Source: CAJQLB01 sp905479065
GTDB taxonomy: Bacteria; Bacteroidota; Bacteroidia; Flavobacteriales; Flavobacteriaceae
Reading direction: 5' to 3'
DNA length: 64,000 nucleotides
NCBI GenBank assembly: GCA_943846735.1
Contig: OX044364.1
Location: 682,001-746,000 of the forward strand
Below, one piece after another: positions 17,413-27,079 of this stretch. Both the position numbers and the translations under genes were made by a program. Each line of letters begins with the position of its first letter. The stretch's first letter is position 1. Below the pieces are notes generated by a model that did no database searches, had not been told where the DNA came from, and saw only the letters and a program-made list of their open reading frames with translations.

Positions 17413-18678
17413 TTAGAACTCACCCATTGCTGCAGTAACAGCCGCTGACAACCTTTTATAGGTTCCATTTTCTAGACGTTCTCTAATCGCTGAAAAGGCA
17501 TTTAAAGTTTCTTCGACGTCAACCAACGTATGGGAACCAGTAGGTATCATTCTAAGTAGAATTAATCCTTTTGGAATTACAGGATAAACTACAATTGAAC
17601 AAAATATACCATAGTTTTCTCTTAAATCTTTTACTAAAGCCATCGCTTCTGGTACACTTCCCTTTAAGTACACTGGTGTTACACAACTTTGAGTAGATCC
17701 AATGTCAAAACCTCTTTCCTTCAATCCTGACTGAAGAGCATCAACAATAGACCATAAATTACTTTTAAGTTCTGGCATTGTTTTCAACATTTCTAGACGC
17801 TTCAAAGCACCTTTAACCAGTTGCATTTGCAATGATTTGGCAAACATTTGAGAACGAAGATTGTATTTTAAATAGTCAATAATTTCTTGATCGGCTGCAA
17901 TAAAAGCTCCTGTACTTGCCATGGACTTTGCGAATGTTGCAAAGTAAACATCGATATCGTCTTGAACACCTTGTTCTTCACCTGTTCCGGCACCTGTTGC
18001 CCCCAATGTACCAAATCCATGTGCATCATCCACAAACAACCTAAAGTTAAAGGACTTTTTCAGAGCAACAATTTCTTTTAAACGTCCTTGTTCTCCTCTC
18101 ATGCCAAAAACACCCTCTGAGATTACCAAAATACCTCCACCAGTTTGTTCTGCCATTTTAGTAGCTCGCTCAAGGTTCTTTTCTAAACTTTCAATATCAT
18201 TGTGCTTGTATGTGAATCTTTTACCCATATGCAAACGAACGCCATCAATAATACAAGCATGAGCATCCACATCGTAAACAATAATATCATCTTTTCCAAC
18301 TAGCGCATCGATTGTTGAAACCATACCTTGGTATCCAAAGTTTAATAAGTAAGCCGCTTCTTTATGTACAAATTCAGCAAGTTGTTCTTGTAATTGCTCA
18401 TGTAATTCAGTGTGTCCCGACATCATTCTTGCTCCCATTGGATAGGCTGAACCATATTCAGCTGCAGCCAAAGCATCGACTTTCCTTACCTCAGGGTGAT
18501 TCGCTAAACCGAGGTAATCATTAATACTCCAAGTAATCACTTCTTTTCCTTGAAATGTCATTCTATTACTAATTTCACCTTCAAGTTTAGGAAATACAAA
18601 GTATCCTTCAGCTTGGGATGCCCACTTGCCTAAAGGTCCTTTATCTTTGTAGATTTTAGCGAATAAGTCTTTCATCAT
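17413..18678 (-). CDS. Alpha-oxoamine synthase family enzyme; probable cysteate (or serine) acyltransferase
   Basis: A 421-residue PLP-dependent fold-type I enzyme of the group containing AONS, KBL and serine palmitoyltransferase, which condense an amino acid with a fatty acyl thioester. Visible features are ITWSINDYLGLANHPEV, the PLP-aspartate block VDDAHGFG (217-223) and the PLP lysine Lys251 in FATFAKS. The sequence closely resembles, as I remember it, the Flavobacterium johnsoniae enzyme reported to make capnine from cysteate. The next gene upstream on the same strand is a cysteine-synthase-like enzyme that could supply cysteate, favouring sulfonolipid over sphingolipid synthesis. Serine palmitoyltransferase remains the main alternative. 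Confidence 0.82.
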   Translation of the reverse strand: MMKDLFAKIYKDKGPLGKWASQAEGYFVFPKLEGEISNRMTFQGKEVITWSINDYLGLANHPEVRKVDALAAAEYGSAYPMGARMMSGHTELHEQLQEQLAEFVHKEAAYLLNFGYQGMVSTIDALVGKDDIIVYDVDAHACIIDGVRLHMGKRFTYKHNDIESLEKNLERATKMAEQTGGGILVISEGVFGMRGEQGRLKEIVALKKSFNFRLFVDDAHGFGTLGATGAGTGEEQGVQDDIDVYFATFAKSMASTGAFIAADQEIIDYLKYNLRSQMFAKSLQMQLVKGALKRLEMLKTMPELKSNLWSIVDALQSGLKERGFDIGSTQSCVTPVYLKGSVPEAMALVKDLRENYGIFCSIVVYPVIPKGLILLRMIPTGSHTLVDVEETLNAFSAIRERLENGTYKRLSAAVTAAMGEF

Positions 18679-18806
18679 TTAGTAAGTCTTAGTTTTAATA
18701 CAAAATTATGTAAATAAATCTTTTTTACATAATTATTTTAATAACATTGTTTGATGAGATGTCTGCATTATTTTAAGGGTAAAATATTTAAATGATCTCG
18801 TAATAA

Positions 18807-19847
18807 TTATTTGATAATTTCAATGTCTTTTGTAGCTAATTCCTCTTTAGAATCAAGAAATCCTTGATCTTTCATCCATTTATCGCTGTACACCTTGCTC
18901 ATGTATCGAGACCCATGATCTGGAAAAATCATCACAATCTTGTCATTTTCTTTAAATTCACCTGCTGCAGCTAATTGTTTCACTGCTTGCATTACAGCAC
19001 CGCTCGTGTAGCCAACAAATAATCCTTCTGATAAAGCAATGTTTCTAGCAGTATGTGCACTCTCTTCATCAGTCACCTTTATAAACTTATCTATAGTATC
19101 AAAATCCGTCGCATCAGGAATTAAATTTTTACCAAGGCCTTCGATACGGTATGGATAAATTTCATTGGCATCAAATTGTCTAGTTTCATGATATTTTTTT
19201 AATACTGAGCCGTAAGCGTCAACACCCAAAATTTTGATATCAGGATTTTTTTCCTTTAAATATTTCCCCGTACCTGAAATCGTACCACCTGTTCCACTAC
19301 AGGCTATCAGGTGCGTGATAGAGCCATTTGTTTGATTCCAAATTTCAGGTCCTGTTGATTTGTAATGCGCTTCTGAATTTAAATGGTTAAAATATTGGTT
19401 AATATATACAGAACCTTCTATTTCTTGATGTAAACGTTTTGCTACTTCGTAATAAGAACGCGGATCATCTGCGGCAACATGTGCAGGACAAACGTAAACT
19501 TTAGCACCCATTGACTTTAACATGTCAATTTTATCGGGAGAAGACTTTGAACTAACAGCGAGGATACAGTTATATCCCTTTATGAGACTAACCATTGCTA
19601 TACTGAAGCCAGTATTACCTGACGTTGTTTCAATTATCGTGTCTCCCGGATGGAGTATTCCTTGACGCTCGGCCTCCTCAATTATGTATAAACCAATCCT
19701 GTCTTTTGATGAATGACCCGGATTAAAAGCTTCTACTTTTGCGAGATATTCCCCTTGGAATGAGGCGGTAATCTTGTTTAATTTAATTAATGGCGTGTCA
19801 CCTATAAGTTGCAATACATTGTCAAACACTTGCTTATTTTGTATCAT
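18807..19847 (-). CDS. Cysteine synthase family PLP enzyme; candidate cysteate synthase
   Basis: A 346-residue fold-type II PLP enzyme of the O-acetylserine sulfhydrylase/cystathionine beta-synthase family. The PLP lysine lies in the NPGHSSKDRIG motif (about residue 48), where classical CysK/CysM have N-P-x-x-S-x-K-D-R; the substrate loop TTSGNTGFSIA and phosphate loop CSGTGGTISGTGKYLKE are also clear. The PGHSSKDR variant and the C-terminal extension set it apart from ordinary CysK. Directly upstream of the oxoamine synthase gene (128-nt gap, same strand), it is a plausible source of cysteate for that enzyme (inference). An ordinary cysteine or cystathionine synthase cannot be excluded. Confidence 0.8.
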   Translation of the reverse strand: MIQNKQVFDNVLQLIGDTPLIKLNKITASFQGEYLAKVEAFNPGHSSKDRIGLYIIEEAERQGILHPGDTIIETTSGNTGFSIAMVSLIKGYNCILAVSSKSSPDKIDMLKSMGAKVYVCPAHVAADDPRSYYEVAKRLHQEIEGSVYINQYFNHLNSEAHYKSTGPEIWNQTNGSITHLIACSGTGGTISGTGKYLKEKNPDIKILGVDAYGSVLKKYHETRQFDANEIYPYRIEGLGKNLIPDATDFDTIDKFIKVTDEESAHTARNIALSEGLFVGYTSGAVMQAVKQLAAAGEFKENDKIVMIFPDHGSRYMSKVYSDKWMKDQGFLDSKEELATKDIEIIK

Positions 19848-19915
19848 AGAGAGGTTGTTCTAATTGGCTATTTTAACTTACCAAAAACAAGACAAAAATA
19901 AGTCTTTTTTTTTTA

Positions 19916-21973
19916 TCATTTTGTTATCCCTTCCAAATTCAAAATAAACGCAAATTCGAGAGCATCCTCCTTAAGAGAATCAAAACGTCCGGAGGCACCA
20001 CCATGCCCAGCTTTCATATTTGTTTGTAATAAAAGTAAATTATCATTTGTACTGTAATCTCGAAGTTTCGCAATCCACTTCGCTGGCTCCCAATACTGCA
20101 CTTGACTATCGTGAAGTCCTGCAGTTATCAATAAATTTGGATATGCTAACTCAGCAATATTATCATAGGGGGAATATGATTTTATATAATTATAAGATGA
20201 AAAATCTGCAGGATTACCCCATTCATCATATTCGCCTGTAGTTAATGGTATGGAATCATCCATCATTGTTGTCAATACGTCAACAAAAGGAACTTGAGCA
20301 ATGACACCGCGATATAATGTGGGTGCCATGTTAATTATTCCTCCCATGAGCAAACCACCAGCACTGCCGCCCATCGCATATAAATGCTGGGAAGAGGTGT
20401 AATTGTGTTTAATTAAAAATTTTGAACAAGAAATAAAATCAGTAAACGTATTTTTCTTTTTTTGAAGTTTCCCATCGTCATACCAAGGTCTACCCATGTA
20501 TTCGCCTCCTCTAACATGCGCAATCGCATAAATAAATCCACGGTCGAGTAAACTCAAACGAATCGTTGAAAAATAAGGGTCAATAGTAGAACCATAGGCC
20601 CCATAAGCATAAATAACCAATGGTGTTAGTTTCGTTCTTTTTGTGTTTTTGTGATGAACCAATGACATTGGAATACGGGTCCCATCTTCTGCAATCGCCC
20701 AAATTCGTTCAGAGACATAATTCTCTTTTTTAAATACTCCTCCCAACACTTGTTGTTCTTTCAGAATCTTATGTGACTTTAATTTCATATCAAAATCAAT
20801 GATAGAAGCCGGCGTCGTCATGGCATTGTAACCATAACGTAATATGTGTGTGTCGAAATCAATATTTGTGCTGAGGTACGCTGTGTAAGTTTCATTATCA
20901 AATGGTAAATAATAATCTTCTGAACTTGACCAGCGTTTAACTCTAATATTATTTAGTCCATTTTCACGTTCAACAATCACCAAAAATTCTTTAAAAATAT
21001 TAATATCCTCAATCATGACATGTTCTCGGTGAGAAATAAGATCTTTCCAGTGTTCTATGGACGTATTATGAACATTAGTACTCATCAACTTAAAATTGAC
21101 TGCACCATCACAATTGGTAAGAACATAAAAATTTTCATCAAAATGATAAATACTATATTCTAAATTTTTTACACGTGGTTGAAATATTTTAAAATCATCT
21201 TCTGGTTGATCTGCGTTCAAAATTTGAAATTCATTGGAGAGCGAACTATAACTAGCAATGACTATAAATTGTTGAGATTTAGTCTTGTAAACAGTGGTGT
21301 TAAAAGTTTCATCTAGTTCATTGTAAACCAAAGTATCCTCTCCTGTTGTTCCTAAGAAATGTTTGTATATTTTATTCGATCTCAACGTTATTGTATCGTT
21401 AGCTGTATAATAAATAGTTTTATTATCGTTAGCCCAAGTAGATGATCCTGTTGTATTAATGATGTCTTTTGATAATAGTTTTGATGTTTTCAGATCTTTG
21501 ACATAAATGGTGTATTGTCGTCTACCTAAAGTATCGATACCATAAGCAACTTTGGTGTTGTCTGGACTTACACTAATTCCTGAGAGCCTAAAATAAGCAT
21601 GTCCCGATGCCATATCGTTGCAGTCAAATAAAATTTCATCAAGCGCACTCAAAGACTCTTTTCTTCGGATGTAGATTGGGTAGTCTTTTCCAACTTCATA
21701 TTTTACGATATACCAATAACCATTAAATTTGTAGGGAACTGACTCATCATCTTCTTTAATTCGCGATTTCATTTCATTGAATAACGTTGCCTGAAAAGAG
21801 TTTGTATGACTCATCATATGGTCACAATAGATGTTTTCTTTTTTCAAATAGTCAATAACCTCTGGATTAGTTACATCATTTAACCAATAATAATAGTCAT
21901 GTCTCGCGTCGTTGTGCGCTGCTATTGTTTTTAATATTTTTTTAGCTTTTGGTGCTTGTATTTTATTTTTCAA
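19916..21973 (-). CDS. ptrB: Oligopeptidase B-like S9A serine peptidase
   Basis: A 685-residue prolyl-oligopeptidase-family enzyme with an N-terminal beta-propeller and a C-terminal alpha/beta-hydrolase domain. The catalytic triad is Ser537 in MGGSAGG, Asp622 in GLHDSQVQYWEP and His657 in KAGHGGASG. The block SLLDRGFIYAIAHVRGGEYMG is diagnostic. No signal peptide, so it should act in the cytosol on short peptides, with oligopeptidase B preferring basic P1 residues. It is divergent from the ybaB gene. Confidence 0.93.
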   Translation of the reverse strand: MKNKIQAPKAKKILKTIAAHNDARHDYYYWLNDVTNPEVIDYLKKENIYCDHMMSHTNSFQATLFNEMKSRIKEDDESVPYKFNGYWYIVKYEVGKDYPIYIRRKESLSALDEILFDCNDMASGHAYFRLSGISVSPDNTKVAYGIDTLGRRQYTIYVKDLKTSKLLSKDIINTTGSSTWANDNKTIYYTANDTITLRSNKIYKHFLGTTGEDTLVYNELDETFNTTVYKTKSQQFIVIASYSSLSNEFQILNADQPEDDFKIFQPRVKNLEYSIYHFDENFYVLTNCDGAVNFKLMSTNVHNTSIEHWKDLISHREHVMIEDINIFKEFLVIVERENGLNNIRVKRWSSSEDYYLPFDNETYTAYLSTNIDFDTHILRYGYNAMTTPASIIDFDMKLKSHKILKEQQVLGGVFKKENYVSERIWAIAEDGTRIPMSLVHHKNTKRTKLTPLVIYAYGAYGSTIDPYFSTIRLSLLDRGFIYAIAHVRGGEYMGRPWYDDGKLQKKKNTFTDFISCSKFLIKHNYTSSQHLYAMGGSAGGLLMGGIINMAPTLYRGVIAQVPFVDVLTTMMDDSIPLTTGEYDEWGNPADFSSYNYIKSYSPYDNIAELAYPNLLITAGLHDSQVQYWEPAKWIAKLRDYSTNDNLLLLQTNMKAGHGGASGRFDSLKEDALEFAFILNLEGITK

Positions 21974-22016
21974 TTAGATAGTTCTTTATAAAGTTTTCAA
22001 AAATATAAAAATTAAA

Positions 22017-22024
22017 TAGCTTTG
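22017..22024 (+). promoter_or_regulatory. Candidate -7 element for the ybaB gene
   Basis: TAGCTTTG matches TAnnTTTG and is 24 nt before the ATG; no clear -33 TTG at the usual spacing. Confidence 0.4.
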
Positions 22025-22048
22025 TCTTTCAACACAAAATAAAAATAC

Positions 22049-22357
22049 ATGTATGGAGATTTAAAAGGCATCATGGGTAAGTTAAAAGAAACTCAGGCAA
22101 CTATTGAAGAAACGAAAAAACGTTTAAATCATGTCTACGTTGATGAATCAAGCCCCGATGGCTTATTAAAAGTAACGATATCTGCTAATCGCGTGATAAA
22201 GTCAATTTTTATTGACAACAGCCTTTATTTAGAGAAAAATAAGCTTGAAGATGTCTTAATCAGTATATTAAACAAAGCTATCACCAGAGCTGACAAGATT
22301 AATGAAACCGAATTATCCACCGTTGCTAAAAACGGGATGCCCAACATCCCGGGATAA
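22049..22357 (+). CDS. YbaB/EbfC family nucleoid-associated protein
   Basis: A 102-residue protein with an N-terminal amphipathic helix (IMGKLKETQATIEETKKRLNH), a short beta sheet (DESSPDGLLKVTISANRVIKS) and a C-terminal helix, the usual YbaB layout. These proteins form dimers that bind DNA nonspecifically. The C-terminal NGMPNIPG replaces the MPGLPG-like tail of many family members; the codons for these residues form a strong hairpin. It is divergent from ptrB. Confidence 0.85.
   Translation: MYGDLKGIMGKLKETQATIEETKKRLNHVYVDESSPDGLLKVTISANRVIKSIFIDNSLYLEKNKLEDVLISILNKAITRADKINETELSTVAKNGMPNIPG
22333..22351 (+). terminator. Hairpin at the 3' end of the ybaB coding region
   Basis: CGGGATG (22333-22339) and CATCCCG (22345-22351) form a perfect 7-bp GC-rich stem over a CCCAA loop, encoded within the last codons of the gene. 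The downstream sequence is only moderately T-rich, so termination is likely but not certain. Confidence 0.5.
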
Positions 22358-22410
22358 GATTTATTCAAATGATATTCTTCACATCACAGTAATTGTAACT
22401 TACTTTACCA

Positions 22411-23430
22411 TCACATTTGACTGACGAGACTCAAGAGCTTATCATGCATGCTATCTGTATAGTTCAAATGAGTTACCATTCGTAATTTCCCACTACCCAT
22501 GCTAATAATATGAATGTCATGACTAGATAACTTGTTGATGAAATTGGCTTCATCAACATGACCATGTAATTCAAAAATTACGATGTTAGTCTCTATCGGC
22601 TCTACACGTTTAATTTGGGATAATGAGTCCATCATCCCGCCTATTTCTTGGGCTTTTTCGTGATCATTTTTTAGACGATTTATGTGATTATCCAAAGCAT
22701 AAATTCCCGCAGCTGCTAAATAACCAACCTGCCGCATACCACCACCAAAAATCTTTCTAATTCTTATTGCTCTGTCCATAAATTTATTATCACCAACCAA
22801 AACAGAGCCCATTGGGCAGCCTAATCCTTTACTTAAACATACTGAAATTGTGTTAAATAATTGTCCGTATTGTAAAGACGTCTCGTTTTTTGCAATCAAT
22901 GAATTCCACAGGCGTGCACCATCCAAATGATATCCTAAATTATGTTCATCGCAAATCGATTTTATCTTTTTTATTTCTTCGAAATCCCAACAAGCTCCTC
23001 CACCTTTATTAGTTGTGTTTTCAACTGCTACCAAACTTGACAAAGGACTGTGATAAAAATCAGGTGGGTTTATCGAATTTAAAACTTGTTCAGCAGTGAA
23101 CATCCCTCTATGTCCATCAATAAGTTTGCATGATACGCCACTATTAAAAGAGGCTCCGCCTCCCTCATAATTGTATATATGAGCATACTTATCGCATATC
23201 ACCTGTTCCCCGGGATTTGTGTGTAATTTTATAGCAGCCTGATTTGCCATGCTTCCAGTGGGAAAAAATAATGCTTTTTCCTTACCAAACATGTGTGCTA
23301 TCTTTTCTTCAAGTTCATTTACAGTGGGGTCTTCTTTATAAACATCATCTCCAACTTTTGCAGACATCATGACTTCCAACATTTCGGGCGTTGGTTTTGT
23401 TACCGTATCACTTCTTAAATCTATTGTCAT
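22411..23430 (-). CDS. ltaE: Low-specificity L-threonine aldolase
   Basis: A 339-residue PLP fold-type I enzyme that cleaves L-threonine or L-allo-threonine to glycine and acetaldehyde. It opens with IDLRSDTVTKPTPEML, the standard N-terminus, has the FPTGSMANQAAI PLP-phosphate segment, HLDGARLWN with the PLP aspartate, and the PLP lysine Lys201 in CLSKGLGCPMGSV. It lies 2 nt downstream of the metalloprotease gene and is probably cotranscribed with it. Confidence 0.92.
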   Translation of the reverse strand: MTIDLRSDTVTKPTPEMLEVMMSAKVGDDVYKEDPTVNELEEKIAHMFGKEKALFFPTGSMANQAAIKLHTNPGEQVICDKYAHIYNYEGGGASFNSGVSCKLIDGHRGMFTAEQVLNSINPPDFYHSPLSSLVAVENTTNKGGGACWDFEEIKKIKSICDEHNLGYHLDGARLWNSLIAKNETSLQYGQLFNTISVCLSKGLGCPMGSVLVGDNKFMDRAIRIRKIFGGGMRQVGYLAAAGIYALDNHINRLKNDHEKAQEIGGMMDSLSQIKRVEPIETNIVIFELHGHVDEANFINKLSSHDIHIISMGSGKLRMVTHLNYTDSMHDKLLSLVSQM

Positions 23431-23432
23431 GT

Positions 23433-25826
23433 TTAGTTTGCTATATAATTACAAATGTTCGTTCCAATAGGTGAACCGTCGGGTAAAGATGGTGATTCTG
23501 GTAAGGTGAATTCTTTTGGATTATCTTTAAACTGTTTGATCCATAAATTATACTGCATTTTGTATGGATCTAAACTTAAACTATTTGTCATAATATCGGT
23601 TATCGCAGCATTAGCAAGGGCTTTTACTTGAAAAAATGAGGCGTCATTTGATGCCAAATTCATGAGATGCTTCAAAACGTTTAAATTAATCATACGTTGT
23701 ACTTCATTTAAATAATCATCATCATAACTTACGTTAAAACTGTTTTTCATTAAAGTATTTAAAACTTCATCCAAACTCAATTGGTTAGGATTTAAACTTT
23801 TTTGCTGTATTAATCTGTTCGCTCTTTGAGGGTGTAATAGAAATTTTAATACCATATCACTTGCTGTTGAGGCGACACTAAGTGCGTCAAAAGCAACCCC
23901 CGTTTTCCCTTTAAAAGATTCACGGGTTCTTGGATAGCTAAAAGCACGTGGTGGGAATAAGCCTAACTTATCTTTAGGAATCGCTAATGTTTCAGCGTTT
24001 ATGGTTAATAATAAAGCATTTAATGCCTTATTTTGTAGTTCTACATCAATGGTTTCAACAATCATTTGCCCATCACCTTTAACGGCATAATTATAATCGA
24101 GACCCCCAATTACTTTGGAGGTCGCCTCTGCCTGATATCTATGAAAAAAATATAACGGCACAAAAACATCTTCCAACACAGAATAAGGCTCATTTGAGCG
24201 AATGTTGTTTTCGGAAAAATTTAGTATTGCTTTTTTACGAACATCTAAGACGTTCATTAATTCATCTGCTGCAGAAGCACCATTATCCCATAAATGAGCC
24301 AAAGCGTGTGCCCCTCCTGGCGCACGTGCGTCTGAATCAGTAATAAAACGAAGACCATCGTTTTTAGCCTTTTCTAAAATAGCATTTAGAGCTTTCGTTT
24401 CATCTGTCTCTTTGTCAAACTCTGAATAACTATATGCTACTGTAACATTGTCCCAAACACCAATACCAACAGCGTATGCATTACTAATATCTACTTGATT
24501 ATTCTTTAGTGATATGGCTGGATGTGGGTAATCCATAACTGAGGCTCTGTTGGCTGTACTCGCTGCAAAATTATGGGTAAAACCTATCGTGTGTCCCACC
24601 TCATGCGCACTTAATTGTCGAATCCTTGATAAGGCAAGCTGAAGCATTGGATCAACGTTGTCATCACTGTCTTTGTACGGCTCATTTAGTAAGGCTTGCG
24701 CAATTAAAAAATCTTGACGAACCCTCAAACTCCCTAAACTGACATGCCCCTTGATAATCTCACCTGTTCTTGGATCTACCACACTACTTCCATAGCTCCA
24801 ACCCCTAGTTGAACGATGCACCCATTGTATGACATTATACCTGCAATCTAAGGGATCAACATCATCTGGTAGCATTTTTACTTGAAAAGCATCAATAAAC
24901 CCAGCAGCCTCAAAAGCCTGATTCCACCATTTAGCTCCATCCAATAGGGCACTTCGAATAGGTTCAGGTGTCCCATTGTCTAAATAGTAAATAATCGGTT
25001 CAACAGCTTTACTCATTTGGTTCTCAGGATTCTTTTTTTGTAATCTATGACGAATGATGTATTGTTTATTAATTTGTTCTTGAACAGGCGTTGCGTAATC
25101 CATATAGGACATTGGAATTGCTCCACTTCTCACATCAAATATTCGTGGTTGATAATTGTTATCTGGTAATTCAATAAATGAATGGTGTTGGTGCACAGTC
25201 ACTAAAGAAGCTGTTGGTACAACAGTTCTTAAGTGTTTCCCACTAGGCTGACCTGAAAATGTCAATAATACATCCAATTCTATATTTTTTGGAAATGCCT
25301 TGGTTCGTTCTAACCAAATCGCACTTTTAGTTTTATCAAGATTGTATTGGCCCTCGCCTGATTGTTTTAAACGGTTTGACACACCATGCATATCTTGCAA
25401 TAAAAATGGTGTGACATCGATAAAATAGCTACCCTCTTTTTCTTGTTGAATTGGAAATCCAAATAACACAGATTTTGCAAACGCTTGCTCAATGCTATTT
25501 CGCTCCAATTCGTTATCTGTTAGTGCCCGATAATCTTGATTGGGCTGAACAAGTAACAACTTATTTCCTGTTTTGATAAATTTCACAATACGTTCTCCTC
25601 CCAACTGTCCTCTATCTAAACCAATATCATTAGATCCAATTCCACTGGACAATGAACTCACATATAAAAACTCTTTGTTTAATTCTTTTACCTCCATCGT
25701 TATAGATCCACTCTCTTCATTGTAAGAAAAGTTAAAATAGCCTTTGAAAGACTTTATAGAAGATTGCTGAGCAAAGCTCATTATTGTTGTGGAGAAAATT
25801 AATAATAAAATGAGGTTCTTTTTCAT
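23433..25826 (-). CDS. Secreted zinc-dependent metalloprotease (DUF5117/DUF4953 type, metzincin-like)
   Basis: A 797-residue exported protein with a signal peptide (KKNLILLLIFSTTIMSFAQ) and a zinc site HEVGHTIGFTH (His408, Glu409, His412, His418), the extended HExxHxxGxxH motif of metzincins. The surrounding domain order resembles the DUF5117-DUF4953 proteins frequent in Bacteroidota, including the conserved YVSSLSSGIGSNDIGLDRGQ segment near the N-terminus. It probably acts in the periplasm or at the cell surface; natural substrates are unknown. It is followed 2 nt later by ltaE. Confidence 0.88.
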   Translation of the reverse strand: MKKNLILLLIFSTTIMSFAQQSSIKSFKGYFNFSYNEESGSITMEVKELNKEFLYVSSLSSGIGSNDIGLDRGQLGGERIVKFIKTGNKLLLVQPNQDYRALTDNELERNSIEQAFAKSVLFGFPIQQEKEGSYFIDVTPFLLQDMHGVSNRLKQSGEGQYNLDKTKSAIWLERTKAFPKNIELDVLLTFSGQPSGKHLRTVVPTASLVTVHQHHSFIELPDNNYQPRIFDVRSGAIPMSYMDYATPVQEQINKQYIIRHRLQKKNPENQMSKAVEPIIYYLDNGTPEPIRSALLDGAKWWNQAFEAAGFIDAFQVKMLPDDVDPLDCRYNVIQWVHRSTRGWSYGSSVVDPRTGEIIKGHVSLGSLRVRQDFLIAQALLNEPYKDSDDNVDPMLQLALSRIRQLSAHEVGHTIGFTHNFAASTANRASVMDYPHPAISLKNNQVDISNAYAVGIGVWDNVTVAYSYSEFDKETDETKALNAILEKAKNDGLRFITDSDARAPGGAHALAHLWDNGASAADELMNVLDVRKKAILNFSENNIRSNEPYSVLEDVFVPLYFFHRYQAEATSKVIGGLDYNYAVKGDGQMIVETIDVELQNKALNALLLTINAETLAIPKDKLGLFPPRAFSYPRTRESFKGKTGVAFDALSVASTASDMVLKFLLHPQRANRLIQQKSLNPNQLSLDEVLNTLMKNSFNVSYDDDYLNEVQRMINLNVLKHLMNLASNDASFFQVKALANAAITDIMTNSLSLDPYKMQYNLWIKQFKDNPKEFTLPESPSLPDGSPIGTNICNYIAN

Positions 25827-25960
25827 GATGTCAATATTATGTCTTTAAAGAAAATACAAAGTATAAAACTACATAAATATTTTAGTACAAAAAACACGAA
25901 AAAAGTAATAATCACTTTTTAACAACGTTTAATAAACCTATTTTTGTTCAAACTACAAGA

Positions 25961-27071
25961 ATGATTACTTCAGATAATATAAAAACACTTAACACCCGCC
26001 TTGACAAACTAAGGCACTATCTTTGACATAGAAGCAAAATTAATAGAAGTTTCAAACGAAGAAGAGCAAACCTTTGATCCCAACTTTTGGAATGACTCGA
26101 AACAAGCAGAAATTGTAATGAAGTCCATCAAAGAGAAAAAGAGTTGGATAAAAGATTATAATTCAGCGAAAATTTTTTTGGATGAACTTGAGGTTGTATA
26201 TGAGTTTCACAAAGAAGGAGATGCTACTGACATTCAATTAGAAAGCGCCTATGAAACAACCGTTGCTTTAATAGAGAAATTAGAATTTAAAAATATGTTA
26301 TCTGAAGAAGGAGACTCTTTGAGCGCTGTGATACAAATCACAGCAGGCGCAGGAGGAACTGAGTCATGTGATTGGGCAAACATGTTAATGAGAATGTATA
26401 TCATGTACGCCGAAAAAAGCGGTTTTAAAATCAAAGAATTGAATTTACAGGAAGGGGATGTCGCAGGAATAAAAACAGTGACACTAGAAATCGACGGTGA
26501 TTATGCATTTGGTTGGTTGAAAGGAGAAAATGGCGTCCATCGATTAGTTAGAATATCACCTTTTGATAGCAACGCAAAACGTCATACATCATTTGCATCT
26601 GTATATGTTTACCCCTTGGTAGATGATACAATCCAAATAGATATAAACCCTGCTGATATCGAGATTACTACAGCTAGATCTAGTGGTGCAGGTGGGCAAA
26701 ATGTAAATAAAGTTGAGACAAAGGTTCAATTAACACACAAGCCATCAGGAATTCAAATTTCATGTTCAGAAACTCGTTCTCAGCATGACAATCGCTCTCG
26801 TGCAATGCAAATGTTAAAATCTCAACTCTACGAAATAGAATTACAAAAACAAATGTCGCAACGAGATGACATTGAAGCTGGTAAAATGAAAATCGAATGG
26901 GGAAGTCAAATTAGAAATTATGTGATGCATCCTTACAAGTTGGTTAAAGACGTTCGGTCAAGCCATGAAACAGGGAATATTGATGCTGTTATGAATGGAG
27001 AAATTGAACCCTTTTTAAAGGCTTACCTTATGATGATGGGACAACAAGATACCTCAAAAGAAACTTTATAA
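25961..27071 (+). CDS. prfB: Peptide chain release factor 2, expressed by programmed +1 frameshift
   Basis: The first frame starts at ATG 25961 and encodes 21 residues (MITSDNIKTLNTRLDKLRHY plus Leu) to a TGA at 26024-26026. Shifting +1 at CTT TGA C (26021-26027) joins it, through LDIEAKLIEVSNEEEQ, to the main frame, so the product has about 369 residues. The main frame carries the RF2 signatures: SGAGGQN (GGQ, peptidyl-tRNA hydrolysis) and the SPF stop-codon motif in RISPFDSN. RF2 reads UGA and UAA, so the in-frame UGA provides autoregulation as in other bacteria. An arsC-like gene follows 8 nt after the stop. Confidence 0.93.
26012..26027 (+). promoter_or_regulatory. prfB programmed frameshift site
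   Basis: AAGG, six bases, then CTTTGAC. The slippery CTT followed by TGA C is identical to the Escherichia coli site; the upstream Shine-Dalgarno-like stimulator is reduced to AAGG and lies 6 nt, not 3 nt, from the CTT codon. Confidence 0.88.
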
Positions 27072-27079
27072 TTGACTAT

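Noticed and set aside
25961..26117. prfB looks N-terminally truncated or frameshifted, as in a pseudogene
   Set aside because: The break is exactly CTT TGA C with a coherent RF2 N-terminus in the other frame, the known programmed frameshift.
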